DNA of 64,000 bases from Takakia lepidozioides (GCA_030704615.1 CM060733.1:41726001-41790000); one strand, 5' to 3'. Counted from the first letter of the stretch, positions 20,672-31,650 are shown. Notes: a model not told the origin generated them from the letters alone. A program made the numbers and translations.

Positions 20672-21395
20672 TGTCGCGCACCTCACTTCGGTAAGCTCCC
20701 CTTCAAGTCATAGTTACTCGCTTTGATGCGCGCGCCTGACTCCCAACCTGGCCGCCGGGCCAACTTGGAGCTTCGGCTGCTCACCGGGACATAACGGTCC
20801 CCCCTTCGCTTCCCACTAAACCCTCCACCTATTTGGGCCTAGTGGAATTCCCTTTGGTAGATGGCAGTCCGGAACAGCTCCCCACTCTTTGGTCGCTTTC
20901 CGGCTCGCTCGCTTACTCACTAGTTTTTGGTCACCAACGGGCTTGCACCGTTCTCGGGGTACTACTCCCTTATATATACTTCTGTAGCTGTCCGCGGGGG
21001 TTTCACAACCAGCCATGCCATTTTATGGCGAACCACCACGAAAACCCTCGACTCCCGGTGATGAGTCGCGGTGAGTCTTGGCCCACTCACCACGGCCCCT
21101 ATGGACCGTGATGAGTCCCAAGACTCCCACACTCCCACCACGAGGTCTCCGCCCCCATGGTGAGTCCTATGCCCCCCCACTAAGTCCCACTAAGCTACCA
21201 CCCACCCCTTGTGGAGCCACCCCCACCGCAACCCGGTGTGCGGGGCTCCACTTAGTGAGCGCCTCCGCCTCCTTGAGTGCCTTGGGCACTCAAGGGTGCT
21301 TCAGCCCCCCATACCTATCGCTGTCGCTGCCCCCACCATAGGGGCAGCCCCTCATGTGTCCCGACCCCCTGCCCTCAAGGCAAAGGGCCGCGACA
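20672..21395 (-). repeat. 5' LTR of element C
   Basis: About 724 bp, near-identical to 14494-15214, with a TATA box at 20978-20968. On the minus strand it starts TGTCGCGG at 21395 and ends at 20672, next to the primer-binding site. Confidence 0.95.
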
Positions 21396-21783
21396 TAGAA
21401 ACCTCTTTCCAATCCTTTCTTCTCTTCAAACTCATTCCCGATCCATCCTGAACACGTTCAAACCTTCTTACAAGATGTGGGTGGATAAGACCCGCAGCCA
21501 TGCGTGTGGTCATTTGCGCTAGCTTTCCTCTCGTGACACGAAGGTCACTCAAAAGATGGTTCTGAAGGGCCATGTTACCTTTCACACAGATTTCCAAACC
21601 TCGCATCTCCTCTGCGATGGCCTTCATGACACTTGCCTGCAATTCATGGTGGGGCTGCTGCTCCCCCAAGACATTGCCAGCCAGAACCGTGTCTGGTGCA
21701 GGGGGATCAATGCCACACTTGGGATCTGTGTCACACGGGGGCTCCGCAGCGGACAGGGGATCGAGGTCGAGCAGCTTGGCCAT
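21396..21783 (-). pseudogene. 5' part of the ORF split by the chromovirus
   Basis: Starting at Met 21783, the product has an acidic/proline N-terminus. A helical, coiled-coil-like stretch (MKAIAEEMRGLEICVKGN and ALQNHLLSDLRVTRGKL) follows, then a basic region MSLKRRKDWKEV, at which point the LTR intervenes. In frame, the sequence continues in the left flank of the element (14488-14235). The family is not recognised. Since the frame survives across the insertion site, the ORF was still open when the element landed. Confidence 0.6.
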
Positions 21784-21840
21784 GCCCCCATTGAGTGTCC
21801 CAAGTCGTGTCCCAAGTCGTGTTCAAGTTCGGACAATTAA

Positions 21841-22800
21841 ACCCTTTGGTACATGTGGCCGCAACATCTTGAACACCTTCAGTACTTGGTGCTTGCATAG
21901 GTTCCCTTCCATGGCGTTACGGCAGTCACAACAAGCCCACTCGGATGCTGGATTGCATACAGTGTATACAGTGCCTGGAGAAGACATCACTAGAAGCATT
22001 CATGTCTTTTCCGAATCGACTGCATGTCCAAAACCACTGAGGGAACAACTTTGAGATGTTTGTTATACTGCACAGTCGTAACGGATAAATTCGCATTTCT
22101 AATGGCGGATAGAAGTTGCATCAATGACTCTGCAGTCGGCGCAATATTCGCGGCGATTTAATTCAATTACGTAAATTGTTTTTTTTTTAAAAACAGCAAT
22201 TACAAGTGGTTTTAAGCACTAGAGAACGACTCTTAACAACTAGGCATTCATTGCACACCCTATTCAAAAATGGAATTTTTATAAGTGCTCCACATGGCTC
22301 ATGACGTGGAATATTTTAATGTATTTTAGGGCTTGTGTGGCTCGTAGAGATTGTTCTAATCGTCAGATGTAAAATGATCTAAGGGTGGAAGAATAACTTT
22401 ATCCTTTGCCTGAATTTGTCTAAGTGTTGGGAGAGGGATGGAGGCTTGAGAGAGAGACGAGCAAGTGATGCGAGAAGGACGAAGACCAAATTGAGGCCCA
22501 TGTCCTGTTGTTGCAAGCGTTTATGGCGTCAAGGGCGCATTCTGTGCAAATGTGGGCTCTGGCTCCCCTTTGTACCATGATTTGGTATTCTTCTTGATGA
22601 TCACAAGGTTCTTGGGGGAATCAGCTTGGTCTTAGCAGCCCATATTTTAATCTCTGCCCGCTCAGCTGCACCGTGGTGGTTCTTACGAACCAATCCCACA
22701 TTACCTGACTACAGATACAAGCAGCACGCACAAGAGGTCTTCTTGGGTTCATGGTCAGTCTAATCCGCAATGGGTCATGACACAAGGTAGAGGACAATGT
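21841..22800. other. AT-rich stretch without gene
   Basis: Short frames only. A poly-T run lies near 22181-22188. Nothing else stands out. Confidence 0.4.
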
Positions 22801-22825
22801 GGTGAGGGCACCTTCTTCTTCGAGC

Positions 22826-23630
22826 TATTTCAGCCTGTTTTGCCGAGATGTAGTGTCGTGGAGTGCGATGCTTGTAGGGTATGCACAACAGGGACGTGGG
22901 ATGGAGGCTTTGGAGACCTATGAAGTTGCGAAGGGAGAGTTTAATAACATGGCTGAACGAGATGTTGTCTCAAGGAACACGCTGAATCTCGCAAGATATG
23001 GCCAGCATGTGTGCGGGATGAGGCATTGGAGACATATGAGCAAATGTTGTGAGAAGGGGTGCAGCCTGACCGGGTCACGTTCATTTGTGTTTGCAATGCA
23101 TGTGCAAACCTGGCAGCCCTGGAGACTTGGTAAAGGGCAAAGAGGTCCATCGTGACATCGTCAAAGCTGGAACTGTACCAGATGTAACAATACCTCGTCG
23201 ACATGTATGCCAAACGTGGGAGCATTCCCTTGTGGACAAGGAGTGTTCAACAATATGGCTGAGCGAAATGTGGTGTGGTGGAACGAGATGATCGCAGGGC
23301 GGGGATTGCGGGTTTTGGAGACCTATGAGCAAATGATGTGGGTCTAGGGGGTGAAGCCCGAGCACATTACGTTTGTTTGTGTTTGTAGTGCATGTACGAG
23401 CCTGTTGGAGAAGGGCAAAGAGGTCCATGGTTGCATCGTCAAAGCTGAAATTGTGGTAGATGCCATTCTAAACATGAATACCCTTCTGGATAGGGAGTGT
23501 TCAACAATATGGCTGAGCAAAATGTGGTGTCGTGGAAAGTGATGATCGCAGGACATGCACAACAGGGGCGGGGATTGCAGGTTTTGGAGACCTATGAGCA
23601 GTTGATGTGGGAGGGGTGAAGTCCGACCAC
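22826..23630 (+). pseudogene. PPR protein relic
   Basis: Several pentatricopeptide-like units survive in shifting frames: DVVSWSAMLVGYAQQGRG with LETYE near 22847-22920, MAERDVVS near 22950, a QPDRVTFICVCNACA-like unit near 23065-23110, and VKPEHITFVCVCSACTSLL near 23350-23410 followed by GKEVHGCIVKAE. These match plant PLS-class PPR motifs, which bind organellar RNA for editing. The repeat of the phrase GVxPxxxTFxCVC at intervals of about 290 bp suggests local duplication. Stops and frameshifts are frequent, so it is a pseudogene. The E/DYW-like tail at 26.5-27.2 kb could derive from the same or a sister gene. Confidence 0.75.
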
Positions 23631-25723
23631 ATTACGTTCAGAGAGTTCAAATGCCTCTCCACCATGACCTTGCTTAGCTAACCATGCCTTGCTGATGTTG
23701 TGTCTTGCACTTGAGCTGTTTTGGACACTGGCTGGAACATCCACAAGGCGGTTCTGCTTGAGAGAGGAATCAGCTTGAATGCAGGGGCAGATTTTGAGAT
23801 CACAATCACCACTCAGAACGCTGTTCTTTGCATTGGCATGGCATGTCAGCATGCATATCAGCCCAAAATCATTACTCCGTGAGCCTTCCACTGCCGGAGT
23901 GTGCCCATTCAAGCCAGATCTTCGAAACGCATGGATGGAACGGGGTTTTGAAACCAACATTGCCCAACTGGATACCTAACTCAGCTCCGCATCTTGATCC
24001 ATTAATCTGCTGCACATTGTGAAGTTTTTTGCCCGTTCACCGCAAGTTGAAGAAGGAGTATTCTTAAAACACGGGTACTCATAATCTGAAAATGGCTCCA
24101 GCTTATGTTGCTTGAGTGCGAATATGAGTGTGGTTGGCTTGGCAGCTTTACATCTGGTCCATCCCACTCGATATGATGAGCAGGTTCAGCTTGACTTCTC
24201 TCACACAAAAGACGCTGCCAAGATGGGGTTTGCTGCCCTAGATGACTTCCCGTCGTTGTTCTGGGCTACAACATACAATTAATCTGGCCCATGGCAAGGG
24301 GCCTTGCCTTCCACCAATCATCTATAAGTCCTGTGAAACTATTTTTGTGGCAGTTTGTAAGCAGTGGGCAGCGATGGTGGGCTGTTGTAGGATTTGATGA
24401 ACTCAATGTCGTGTACTGACAGCAACCCCTTATCTCTTATGCAAGCATTCAACAAGCCAAGTTGACTGCAGAGCATATTCAGCCGGCCCCACATTTCCAG
24501 TTGCCTAATGTTCTTCATCTCCTGGGCAGAGCATTTTCCAGGGTCTCCCTCTGTGATGACACACTATCTTCTCATGGGTTCAGCTTCTGGTCTTGCTCTT
24601 GTTTGCACCACCCCAAGGAAGGGCAGTTCCCACCTGCTTGATTCTCTCCATATGGTTGTCTTGGCAGGGTTTCCCACAACCGCCTTTCCTTTTCAGACTG
24701 CCAGTCATCAGCCTCGTTCTCCAATGCTTCACTTTCTTCCCAAGTGAAGTGCTCTCCTCTTTTATGCTTCAACGTCCCTATAGGTGTCTTTTCCTTCATC
24801 TCCCGTGGTGCTTTCGAATGAATGAGCACTGATTTGCATCTGTTGGCAACACTTACGGTGTCCCTTTCCTTTCAGGCCACTGCAGGCCCGTCATTGACTT
24901 TCTTGGCAGGGAAGTTGCCTCCTTCTCCCTCATTTTCTGGCTCTGTTGGTGCCCCACTCACCATGCTATCAGGGCTGCATTTATTTCGTGGTGTTGCGCC
25001 AGCCAAGGGCGATCTTTCACTGGTCCGATTGTTGGCAGCAGCTGATTGGAGTCTTCTTGGCAGAGTCTCCCACGAGCTCCCATCAGTTTCAGGCATCAGG
25101 TTTTCTACCTTGCCCTTCCACTTTTCATAAGCGAGGTGCCTGTCTTCCTCCCTTTCACTCTTCAGCCTCTCAGGCAGATTTTTCTTCATGTGATTGCTGC
25201 TCCCATACTTCCAGTCCTTGTTTAATTTTCTCCAGCCATCACCCTCAGATTTGACAAGGTATTGCTGCCCTTCCTTGTGTCTTTCCTCACTCCCAGCTGC
25301 TGGTTTTATCCCAGATTCACCTCTCATCCTTGCCTGGGGTTTTGCTTGCCAAACAGCCTTTGTGTGGGGAACTTCAACGAAAGGCAACATCTCATTCTCA
25401 GCACCTGTCTTTGTACCTCTTTGCAGCAGTCCAGCCTCGGGTGCCTCACTTTCTGATTGCTGGGTTGCATTCTTCGACCGCCAACCTTTGACAGGAAAGT
25501 GTGCTCCATCTTCCTCATCTTCTACTGGTTCCCTTGATGCTTCACCTCGTATGTCTTCCTCCTCATGTTTTAGCAGCAGCTCCCATGCCTGAATTGTTTT
25601 TTTTTTTTTTTTTTTTAACACCAAAACGTTTTTGCCATTACAACCTGTTCCCAGGTTATCTACGGGTTCCCGAGGCCATTCCCCTCCAGGCTTCTCCAGG
25701 CACCAAGAGCTCATTAACTCCAA
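23592..25723 (-). CDS. Unassigned charged protein, several frames
   Basis: The main frame (25723-24872, 283 residues) is rich in Glu, Lys and Arg and carries WETLPRR. The next frame downstream (24829-24572) contains WETLPRQ, so an internal repeat is likely. Smaller frames at 24208-23976 and 23960-23592 have similar character. A run of about 20 T on the plus strand (25598-25617) encodes poly-Lys in the main frame and could be the poly-A scar of an inserted transcript. I recognise no domain. A donor-like GTAAGTG lies near 24860 on the minus strand, consistent with a spliced gene. Low-complexity bias is a concern. Confidence 0.35.
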
Positions 25724-25821
25724 AACTCGACCTCAGTTGGGTATCACACCCTGGAGGCGATTTGCTTTTCTCTGCGCGTGGGCCTGCCTCCTCGAGCTTT
25801 CAGGACGGCAAGGCAGCAGCC

Positions 25822-25932
25822 ATGTTTACGGCACGCAGGAAGATTCAGAAGGAGAAGGGGCTTGAGCTTGATGAGTTTGAAGAGGCTGTAGCCCAGGCCT
25901 TATTCGACCTAGAGACTACAAACCAGGAATTG
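25822..25932 (+). pseudogene. RPS7: Ribosomal protein eS7 N-terminal exon fragment
   Basis: From ATG 25822 the 37 residues beginning [13 protein letters not shown] and ending [12 protein letters not shown] match the N-terminus of plant 40S ribosomal protein eS7 (RPS7). This is an unusual and easily recognised sequence. After the NQEL codon the frame continues for about 50 codons without any eS7 similarity. Full-length eS7 is about 190 residues, so only the first coding exon is present. The upstream sequence CAGGACGGCAAGGCAGCAGCC could be original 5' leader. The fragment lies between an unrelated minus-strand ORF and a PPR end, so it is probably captured or duplicated DNA rather than a working gene. 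Confidence 0.7.
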
Positions 25933-26181
25933 GGGCGATTTCAAGAGCAGATGCACTGCGCAGCACCTTCATGGCTTATGGACAGGCGACCTGCTGTAAT
26001 GTGGCCGTCTTTGCATGGAATCCAAGGCAAGACCAGCTTGAAGTTCCATAAACTTGGTCTAATTCACATCTCTCGCCAGCAATTATTGTTGGCTTAGAAT
26101 GGTTTCCGCCTTCCTGTTACTGCTCGTGTTTCTGCCCTGTTGTTGTTGTGCATCGATAGCTTCGGCATCTCTCGGGAATCC

Positions 26182-27222
26182 ATGGCGCATGCATTGCTTG
26201 TGAAGCCTTTGGTTCTGGTTAGTCCCGGCAATTGCAGCTCAATTCAGCACCAGCTCCGACAAACCGCCTTCTTGCCTCTCCCTCTGAGATCTGCAAGGAC
26301 GAAATGTGTCGCTTCCAAACCATCAGCAAGCTTGACTTCTGAAGGATTCTGGACTCCTTCATCCAGGGACAGTCACCAAGTCTGGTCCACGAGGAGTGAT
26401 CTGGAGTTACCCACCTCAGCTTATGCTTATGAGGGGCCAATTGCTCAGGGAGGGCAGGGCCCATCACCCATGTTGGCTGAGCGATTCCAAAGCGTGATCA
26501 CTCAGCTTTTTCAACAACGAATCATTCCACCTTGGCTGGCCGATACTGCCCGTTCCAGCTGGAGTCGGCATTTTGTGTCTTCACAAAACCAAACAAAACC
26601 AAACCGGATGCTGTGGTGTGGAGGGCCTTGCTTGGTGCCTGCAGAATCCATTGCAACATGGAGGTCGCAGAACGTGCAGCAAAATCTGTACTCAAGTGGG
26701 ATGGACAGGAGGCCGCAGCTTATGTGTTACTTTCAAACATTCCATGCCGCAGCTGGCAGGTGGGCCGATACTGTAAAGGTGAGATATATGATGAAGGCCA
26801 GAGGTGTGAGAAGCCAGGTTTGCTCCTGCATTGTGGTCGACAACAGACTGCACTCCTTTGTTGTAGATGACAGATTGCATCCACAAATTGAGGAAATCCT
26901 TGTTGAGCTAAGAAGGTTGTCCGGACAGATGAAGGAGGCAGGGTACGTTCCTGACACCCACTTTGCATTGCATGATGTGGAGGATGACAATAAGGAAATT
27001 TCCCTTTGTTACCACAGTGAAAGGCTGGCCATTGCTTTTGGGCTCCTCATCACCTCCCCGGGGATGCCTCTCTGTATCATCAAGAACCTTAGGATGTGTG
27101 GTGGCTGCCACACGGCCACCAAGTTCATCTCAAGGATAGTTGGGCGAGCTATTCTTGTAAGGGGTGCAAATCGCTTTCACCACTTCAAAGATGGGGTTTG
27201 TTCTGGTGGGGAGTACTGGTGA
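26182..27222 (+). CDS. Chimeric ORF: transit-peptide-like start joined to PPR E/DYW end
   Basis: One open frame of 347 codons from ATG 26182 (an in-frame upstream Met codon lies at 26140). Residues 1-50 are Ser/Leu/Arg-rich with almost no acids, like a plastid or mitochondrial targeting peptide. Residues about 140-200 carry an E-motif-like segment (VVWRALLGACRIHCN is seen in the +1 frame at 26614). The tail from about residue 250 is a DYW domain: GYVPDTHFALHDVE, HSERLAIAFGLL (deaminase HxE), LRMCGGCHTATKFIS (CxxC), RFHHFKDG and the final GEYW. The canonical CSCGDYW reads CSGGEYW, so one zinc-binding Cys is lost. DYW proteins edit C to U in organelle RNA. There are too few PPR repeats to specify a target. 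It may be a truncated gene or a fusion pseudogene. Confidence 0.65.
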   Translation: MAHALLVKPLVLVSPGNCSSIQHQLRQTAFLPLPLRSARTKCVASKPSASLTSEGFWTPSSRDSHQVWSTRSDLELPTSAYAYEGPIAQGGQGPSPMLAERFQSVITQLFQQRIIPPWLADTARSSWSRHFVSSQNQTKPNRMLWCGGPCLVPAESIATWRSQNVQQNLYSSGMDRRPQLMCYFQTFHAAAGRWADTVKVRYMMKARGVRSQVCSCIVVDNRLHSFVVDDRLHPQIEEILVELRRLSGQMKEAGYVPDTHFALHDVEDDNKEISLCYHSERLAIAFGLLITSPGMPLCIIKNLRMCGGCHTATKFISRIVGRAILVRGANRFHHFKDGVCSGGEYW

Positions 27223-27900
27223 GGGGATATTTCCTCGTGGGGTGTGAGTGTATTGTGAGTGTGAGTGTCTCTTTTCATTAATTAGAATTAAGCTGCTGGT
27301 TGGTTCATTTAGGATACCCTGGGAATGTTGGCTTTGACTTACTTGGAGGGTGTCTCCTCCATGGCAAATCAACCCTACATGAGGCAATTTTGGGGTCGAG
27401 CCACGGTACATTGAAACTCAGCCCAAAATTGTGATTGCTCCTTTGTAACGCATGGGAATCAGGTTACAGGCATTCACTATTAGCAGACAGGAAGGTGTAG
27501 AAAATGAAATGTGGATGTCCTGACTTTGCCACTTATGGGACAGCAGACCGTATAATAAGAATGTGCCCATGAGACTTTGTATGAACCTAGCTCAATGGGG
27601 TCCAATGGCCACAAAAATCTAACCCGCACAAGCCCATGTTAGCACATAGAATCAGTTGGGGTGGGGGGGTTGGTCAACTTTAATCCATGGTTCAGATGGA
27701 GGCCACATAATGTTACTCACACCTTGGCCTTCAAAACCCAAATGACAATTTTGCAAATGGGATATTCCAAATGAAGGTAATTGTGTACCTCTTTGATCAT
27801 TGGTGTAGAGGACTCTCCCTGTATAAGAAAGGCTTTCTTTTAGCCTCCCGCATTTTACCAAATAACTTCAGGTGTAGCCAATAGAGTCAGCCTCTACAGT
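27223..27900. other. Stretch without gene
   Basis: No coding signal beyond short chance frames; presumably 3' flank of the DYW ORF and of the minus-strand kinase-type gene. Confidence 0.4.
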
Positions 27901-27901
27901 T

Positions 27902-29225
27902 TCATGTCATTTGTACAGGAGATAACCAAGCATCTTCCAATGCCTCCTCTGCAGTGCACCTCTTAGACTTAAGACTGCTAATAAACCTCTGAGCAGTACC
28001 GCAATGTTGGGATTGCAGAAGTACTCCCAGCTGATACAAATCTGACTGGGGAGTGTAGTGGCCGTCCTCCAACATGTCCTCGCTCCAATCAGCAAAAGGC
28101 AGAAATCCTGCTGGCAATTTGAATGGAGATTCAGCTACCGTTTCAAGGTCTATGAGCATGAACCCCTCCGCTGAAACCTGCACAATATTGGGCAACCGGA
28201 TATCCCTATGGATGAGGTTTGCCACATGCAGGACAGACAAAGCCTTTAACACGTCCCGAGCCAACAGCTTCATATCGTTCTCCGACCTCAACAACGGGGA
28301 GTAGCCCAGCGGACTGATCTCAATATTATAAGTACCTCTACGATCCATTTCAGGCTCTGAAATTACCTCCAGAAGAGAAGGGACCCCTCGTGCAACATTG
28401 TAGCCATGCCAAATCAGTTCAAAAGTGGTCCTTTTCTCAATACAATACCTTGGGAAGTTCCTTATTGCCTTCCGAACACTGCTCGGCTGAAAGTATATCG
28501 TCCTATCCCCACATTCTTCTTCAGAAAACATTGCCCGCCGGCCTGGCACTTCCGGGATTGACTCCACCATCTTCTTCATGATCTCATAGGCATTGCCAAG
28601 GCTGAGTAACAAGAAGAGGCGGTCAGAAAGTTTCGAGACATTAAGACATGGCTTGATTCGAAATGCCCTCTTTCCATCCTTGTCGATATAAACCCATTGG
28701 AAGGCTGTGCCTGCTGCGATATAGCCGAGAATGAATTGAACCTCCCCATACAACATCGGACTAAAGTGGCATCATCTTTCTCAAAATATCCTCTTCAGCA
28801 GCAGGTAAGCTGGCCAGCTTGTCCTCACCAACCAGAAAAGTGCATCCACCGGCAATTCCAATCATGTCAGGCCTCAGCTGTTTTCCAATAGTATTGGTGT
28901 TAGAAGTACCTGTCTTCCTTTCACTAGTATTGAACAAAAGCTGGGCATTCAAAGCAGACATGCAGAACTGGTCATACAAAGAGAATACCATCTTAAAACA
29001 ATTACCCACAAATATGGATACGTCCTGCTCTGATATTGGAGGGGCAACATTGGCAAGCAACAATGCTGATAGCGTCACAGGGAGCTCTGAATCATTTGCC
29101 TCCACGATGAAGTCCCATGCCTCAGAGGGCAACTTCTGTCGGAGTGTCAAGTAGGTAACTTTGCACACAGGAAGCTTTCCGTGATTCGTAGGAAACAATG
29201 CTGCTGTTAGCTCATGCTCCCACAA
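27902..29225 (-). CDS. PD-(D/E)XK nuclease plus protein-kinase-like gene, one frameshift
   Basis: The N-terminal frame (29225-28761, 154 residues) has RPDMIGIAGG (residues 118-127) followed by LVGEDK (131-136), the PD...ExK signature of restriction-endonuclease-fold proteins. The C-terminal frame (28756-27902) is kinase-like: HRDIRLPNI (residues 183-191) is the catalytic loop, LIDLE takes the place of DFG, and SDLYQLGVLL resembles the helix after the activation loop. The two frames meet at a CTTTAG; one T fewer would make a single protein of about 440 residues. A nuclease-fold domain followed by this style of kinase is the layout of Crinkler-type (CRN-like) eukaryotic proteins; I infer that relationship. 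The kinase lacks a clear glycine loop and the DFG Phe/Gly, so activity is uncertain. Confidence 0.65.
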
Positions 29226-29303
29226 AACTCTTGTGAGCTAACAGCAGCATTGTTTCCTACGAATCACGGAAAGCTTCCTGTGTGCAAAGTTACCTACTTG
29301 ACA
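29145..29303. repeat. 70-bp perfect inverted repeat, 19-bp loop
   Basis: Bases 29145-29214 are the exact reverse complement of 29234-29303. The left arm codes for the first residues of the nuclease-kinase ORF (after its Met in the loop), and the right arm lies immediately upstream of it. Any transcript through this point would form a 70-bp hairpin at its 5' end. Confidence 0.95.
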
Positions 29304-30745
29304 GCAACATAGAATGGATCCACACTCCAGAACTTTCAATCAATTCTGGTGGACACAAATAACAATTCAGTTAAGCATAGCAAGGCAGACCAGAACAGAG
29401 TAACAAGTGCAAGGAAATGCACAATGGTGGTAATTATCATACTAATGAAGTAATTAATTAACATATAAGACACATAAGATTCGTGATGGTTCATCTGAAA
29501 TAACAACCAAAGGAGCCTCCTCATCATCAGACTTTATACATAACAAAAGACAAGCTCAGACTGCCCTAGGCAACGTGATCTCACACTCTAACCATCATCC
29601 CATGTTGTTGAGTTGCATCTATCATGTAGTGCACAACCAGAATTCCACATATAAATAACAAAAAACCGTGTCTTTCAAAGGACCCTCCTGCGCTGGAAAG
29701 CTGGCTGTCATGGTGGACATACCGATACTACCAATTGAGAGCATATGTTCGCAATGTAAGTGTTTGTTTTCTCCATACACTGTGCAACTCGTTACTCTAG
29801 CTAATCATTGTCCAGACAAACTCCAGAAACAAAACCTTAAGTATCAAGAACTCCACAAATACTCGATGCAACAAATAAAGACAACCCTAGGCACTCATGA
29901 GAAATGAGGGGTTTGAACGATACTACTCATATTTGCAGCCACGCATCAAACAAACCCTAGCTATGAAAAGAATCAAGAAAAGATCCCAGCATCAGCAACC
30001 TAGGTGCCAAGAATCTACACAACCTCTGAATTACACCAAACGGGACGTTGGGCTTTTAGGGGACCCTGCGGGAGTAAACATAACCTACGGGACAAACAGC
30101 TCCAGTAAGTACAAGAAGACATACCCTACAACCCTTGCTACGAAAGCCTTGCAAAAAATTTATGGAGTGAAGGCAAGTGGAGCTTCTGCCTGCCTTCACA
30201 AAGTTTGCAAAGCTTTCAATAACCTTGAAACGATCTGGTGACAACAAACCCTAAGTACTTAAACCTCACTATCAGCAAACTCAGGCCGCAGAGCCCTAAG
30301 AAACTCAGACCCTACAGGAAAACCTAAATTATCCCGATGACAAAACCCCGATGACAGGGAGAAGGGTTTACCACTGCCTTTACTTGTGTCTGTTGTTGAA
30401 GGAGCATCAACCTGCTTAAAGGTATCTAAGCTACGCATTGAACGAATCATTGAACAAATCAGCAACTGCAGCGGGTTCAACAATCAACTGCCCAATTGTC
30501 TTGCAAGAATTCAAATGTGCCTGCCCATCATCAGAATTGCAGACATAAAAACAAACGGGCTCAGACTGCCCTAGGCAACCCATCGACATTCACCAGACTC
30601 TCTCCATGACGCACTATCTGACACCCCTGGTTTCCATAACCAACAATCCCACACAGAAAGTAGGCTGCGAAGACAGACACAACACCGTTCAACCAAGAAG
30701 CAAGAGACGTAACAAAAATCAGATGAAGATTTGAAACCCTAACCC
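29304..30745. repeat. Low-copy repeats, no gene
   Basis: A module ATCATCAGA...CTGCCCTAGGCAAC recurs near 29524, 30530 and 32675, in the best pair (30528-30606 and 32670-32750) extending through CCATC.ACRTTCACCAGACTCTCTC. A second module CTCAGGCCGCAGAGCCC recurs near 30280 and 30918. No open frame has coding character. Confidence 0.65.
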
Positions 30746-30838
30746 GAGTCATGGAAGGAAACTAATTATCTGTGGTAGAGCAGTAAATTGGTGGACCCAT
30801 GAGATCAAGCTCAAGATTGCTGAGAGGCAGGCGCTCTA
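30746..30838. repeat. 93-bp direct repeat, copy 1
   Basis: Identical by eye to 31371-31463. The copies start GAGTCATGGAAGGAAAC and end GGCAGGCGCTCTA. In one frame they encode EIKLKIAERQAL, which joins directly to the LINE-like fragment after copy 2. Confidence 0.9.
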
Positions 30839-31370
30839 TTATCATTTCCTCTTCAAAAGGAGCAAATGATCTGGTGACGACAAACTCTCAGTACTTGAAC
30901 CCTCACGATCAGTATACTCAGGCCGCAGAGCCCCAAAAACTCGGACCACCACAAGGATCAGGTGCTTGTAAAAACAAAACAAGATTTCAACATAGTGGAA
31001 CATGCACTGAAATGACAAAATAAAATGTCCAAGGTGCTGGATTGGACATCAACATGCGACAGTTGCATCACGTGATGCACTAGCTGACACCCTGATGGGT
31101 GAACGCAGCGAAGAAACTTACACCCACACCTAGTTGCCAAGAGCGCGCAACCCTGAGTGCACATCCAGAATTCCACATCTAAATAACAAACACCGTGTCT
31201 GCCAAGGACCCACCCAGGAACAAGAATTGTTAACACTTTCTAGTCCACTTTTTACCCTCCACACTTTACAGTCACTTCAAGATCTCTCCTCTTGCCCATG
31301 GTGATACAAGGGAGGGAGGTAGAAGGTGCTGTAGATTCTTGGGAAAGCTTTGCCACTTCTGCTGCTGATA

Positions 31371-31463
31371 GAGTCATGGAAGGAAACTAATTATCTGTGG
31401 TAGAGCAGTAAATTGGTGGACCCATGAGATCAAGCTCAAGATTGCTGAGAGGCAGGCGCTCTA
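31371..31463. repeat. 93-bp direct repeat, copy 2
   Basis: Second identical copy, 625 bp to the right of the first. Perfect identity in otherwise diverged DNA points to a recent duplication. Confidence 0.9.
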
Positions 31464-31650
31464 AAAGGACTGCTGTAGTATCAAAGATGAAAAAACGCTC
31501 TGGTCTAGATACTACCAACTGCGTAAAGAGGTCAATCAGCTTGTAAGGGATCAGAAGAGGCTTTACTGGGAGAAGTTGTACAGTGACATAAACTTAACCC
31601 ACCATGGTCATATTGACAAAAGATTCTGGTTGGCCTTACAACCAATTATC
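31464..31650 (+). pseudogene. LINE-like ORF2 linker fragment
   Basis: One frame reads YYQLRKEVNQLVRDQKRLYWEKL followed by HIDKRFWLALQP. Short basic helices of this type (RKEVNRLVRRAKRxYWE, then KRFWxL) lie between endonuclease and reverse transcriptase in plant LINEs. No endonuclease or RT core is present. The assignment rests on pattern alone. Confidence 0.4.

Larger units (their letters stand above)
14494..21395 (-). mobile_element. Full-length Ty3/gypsy chromovirus (element C)
   Basis: The element is bounded by direct LTRs (14494-15214 and 20672-21395) and by the 5-bp duplication TAGAA at 14489-14493 and 21396-21400. LTR ends form TGTYGCG...CGCGACA. Internal genes read on the minus strand in the order gag, protease, RT, RNase H, integrase, chromodomain, which defines a chromovirus. 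A tRNA-Met-type primer site lies just inside the 5' LTR and a purine-rich tract just inside the 3' LTR. The two LTRs differ by scattered substitutions and several 1-2 bp indels over about 720 bp, so insertion is not very recent. Every internal domain is broken by frameshifts, so the copy is non-autonomous. Confidence 0.95.
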
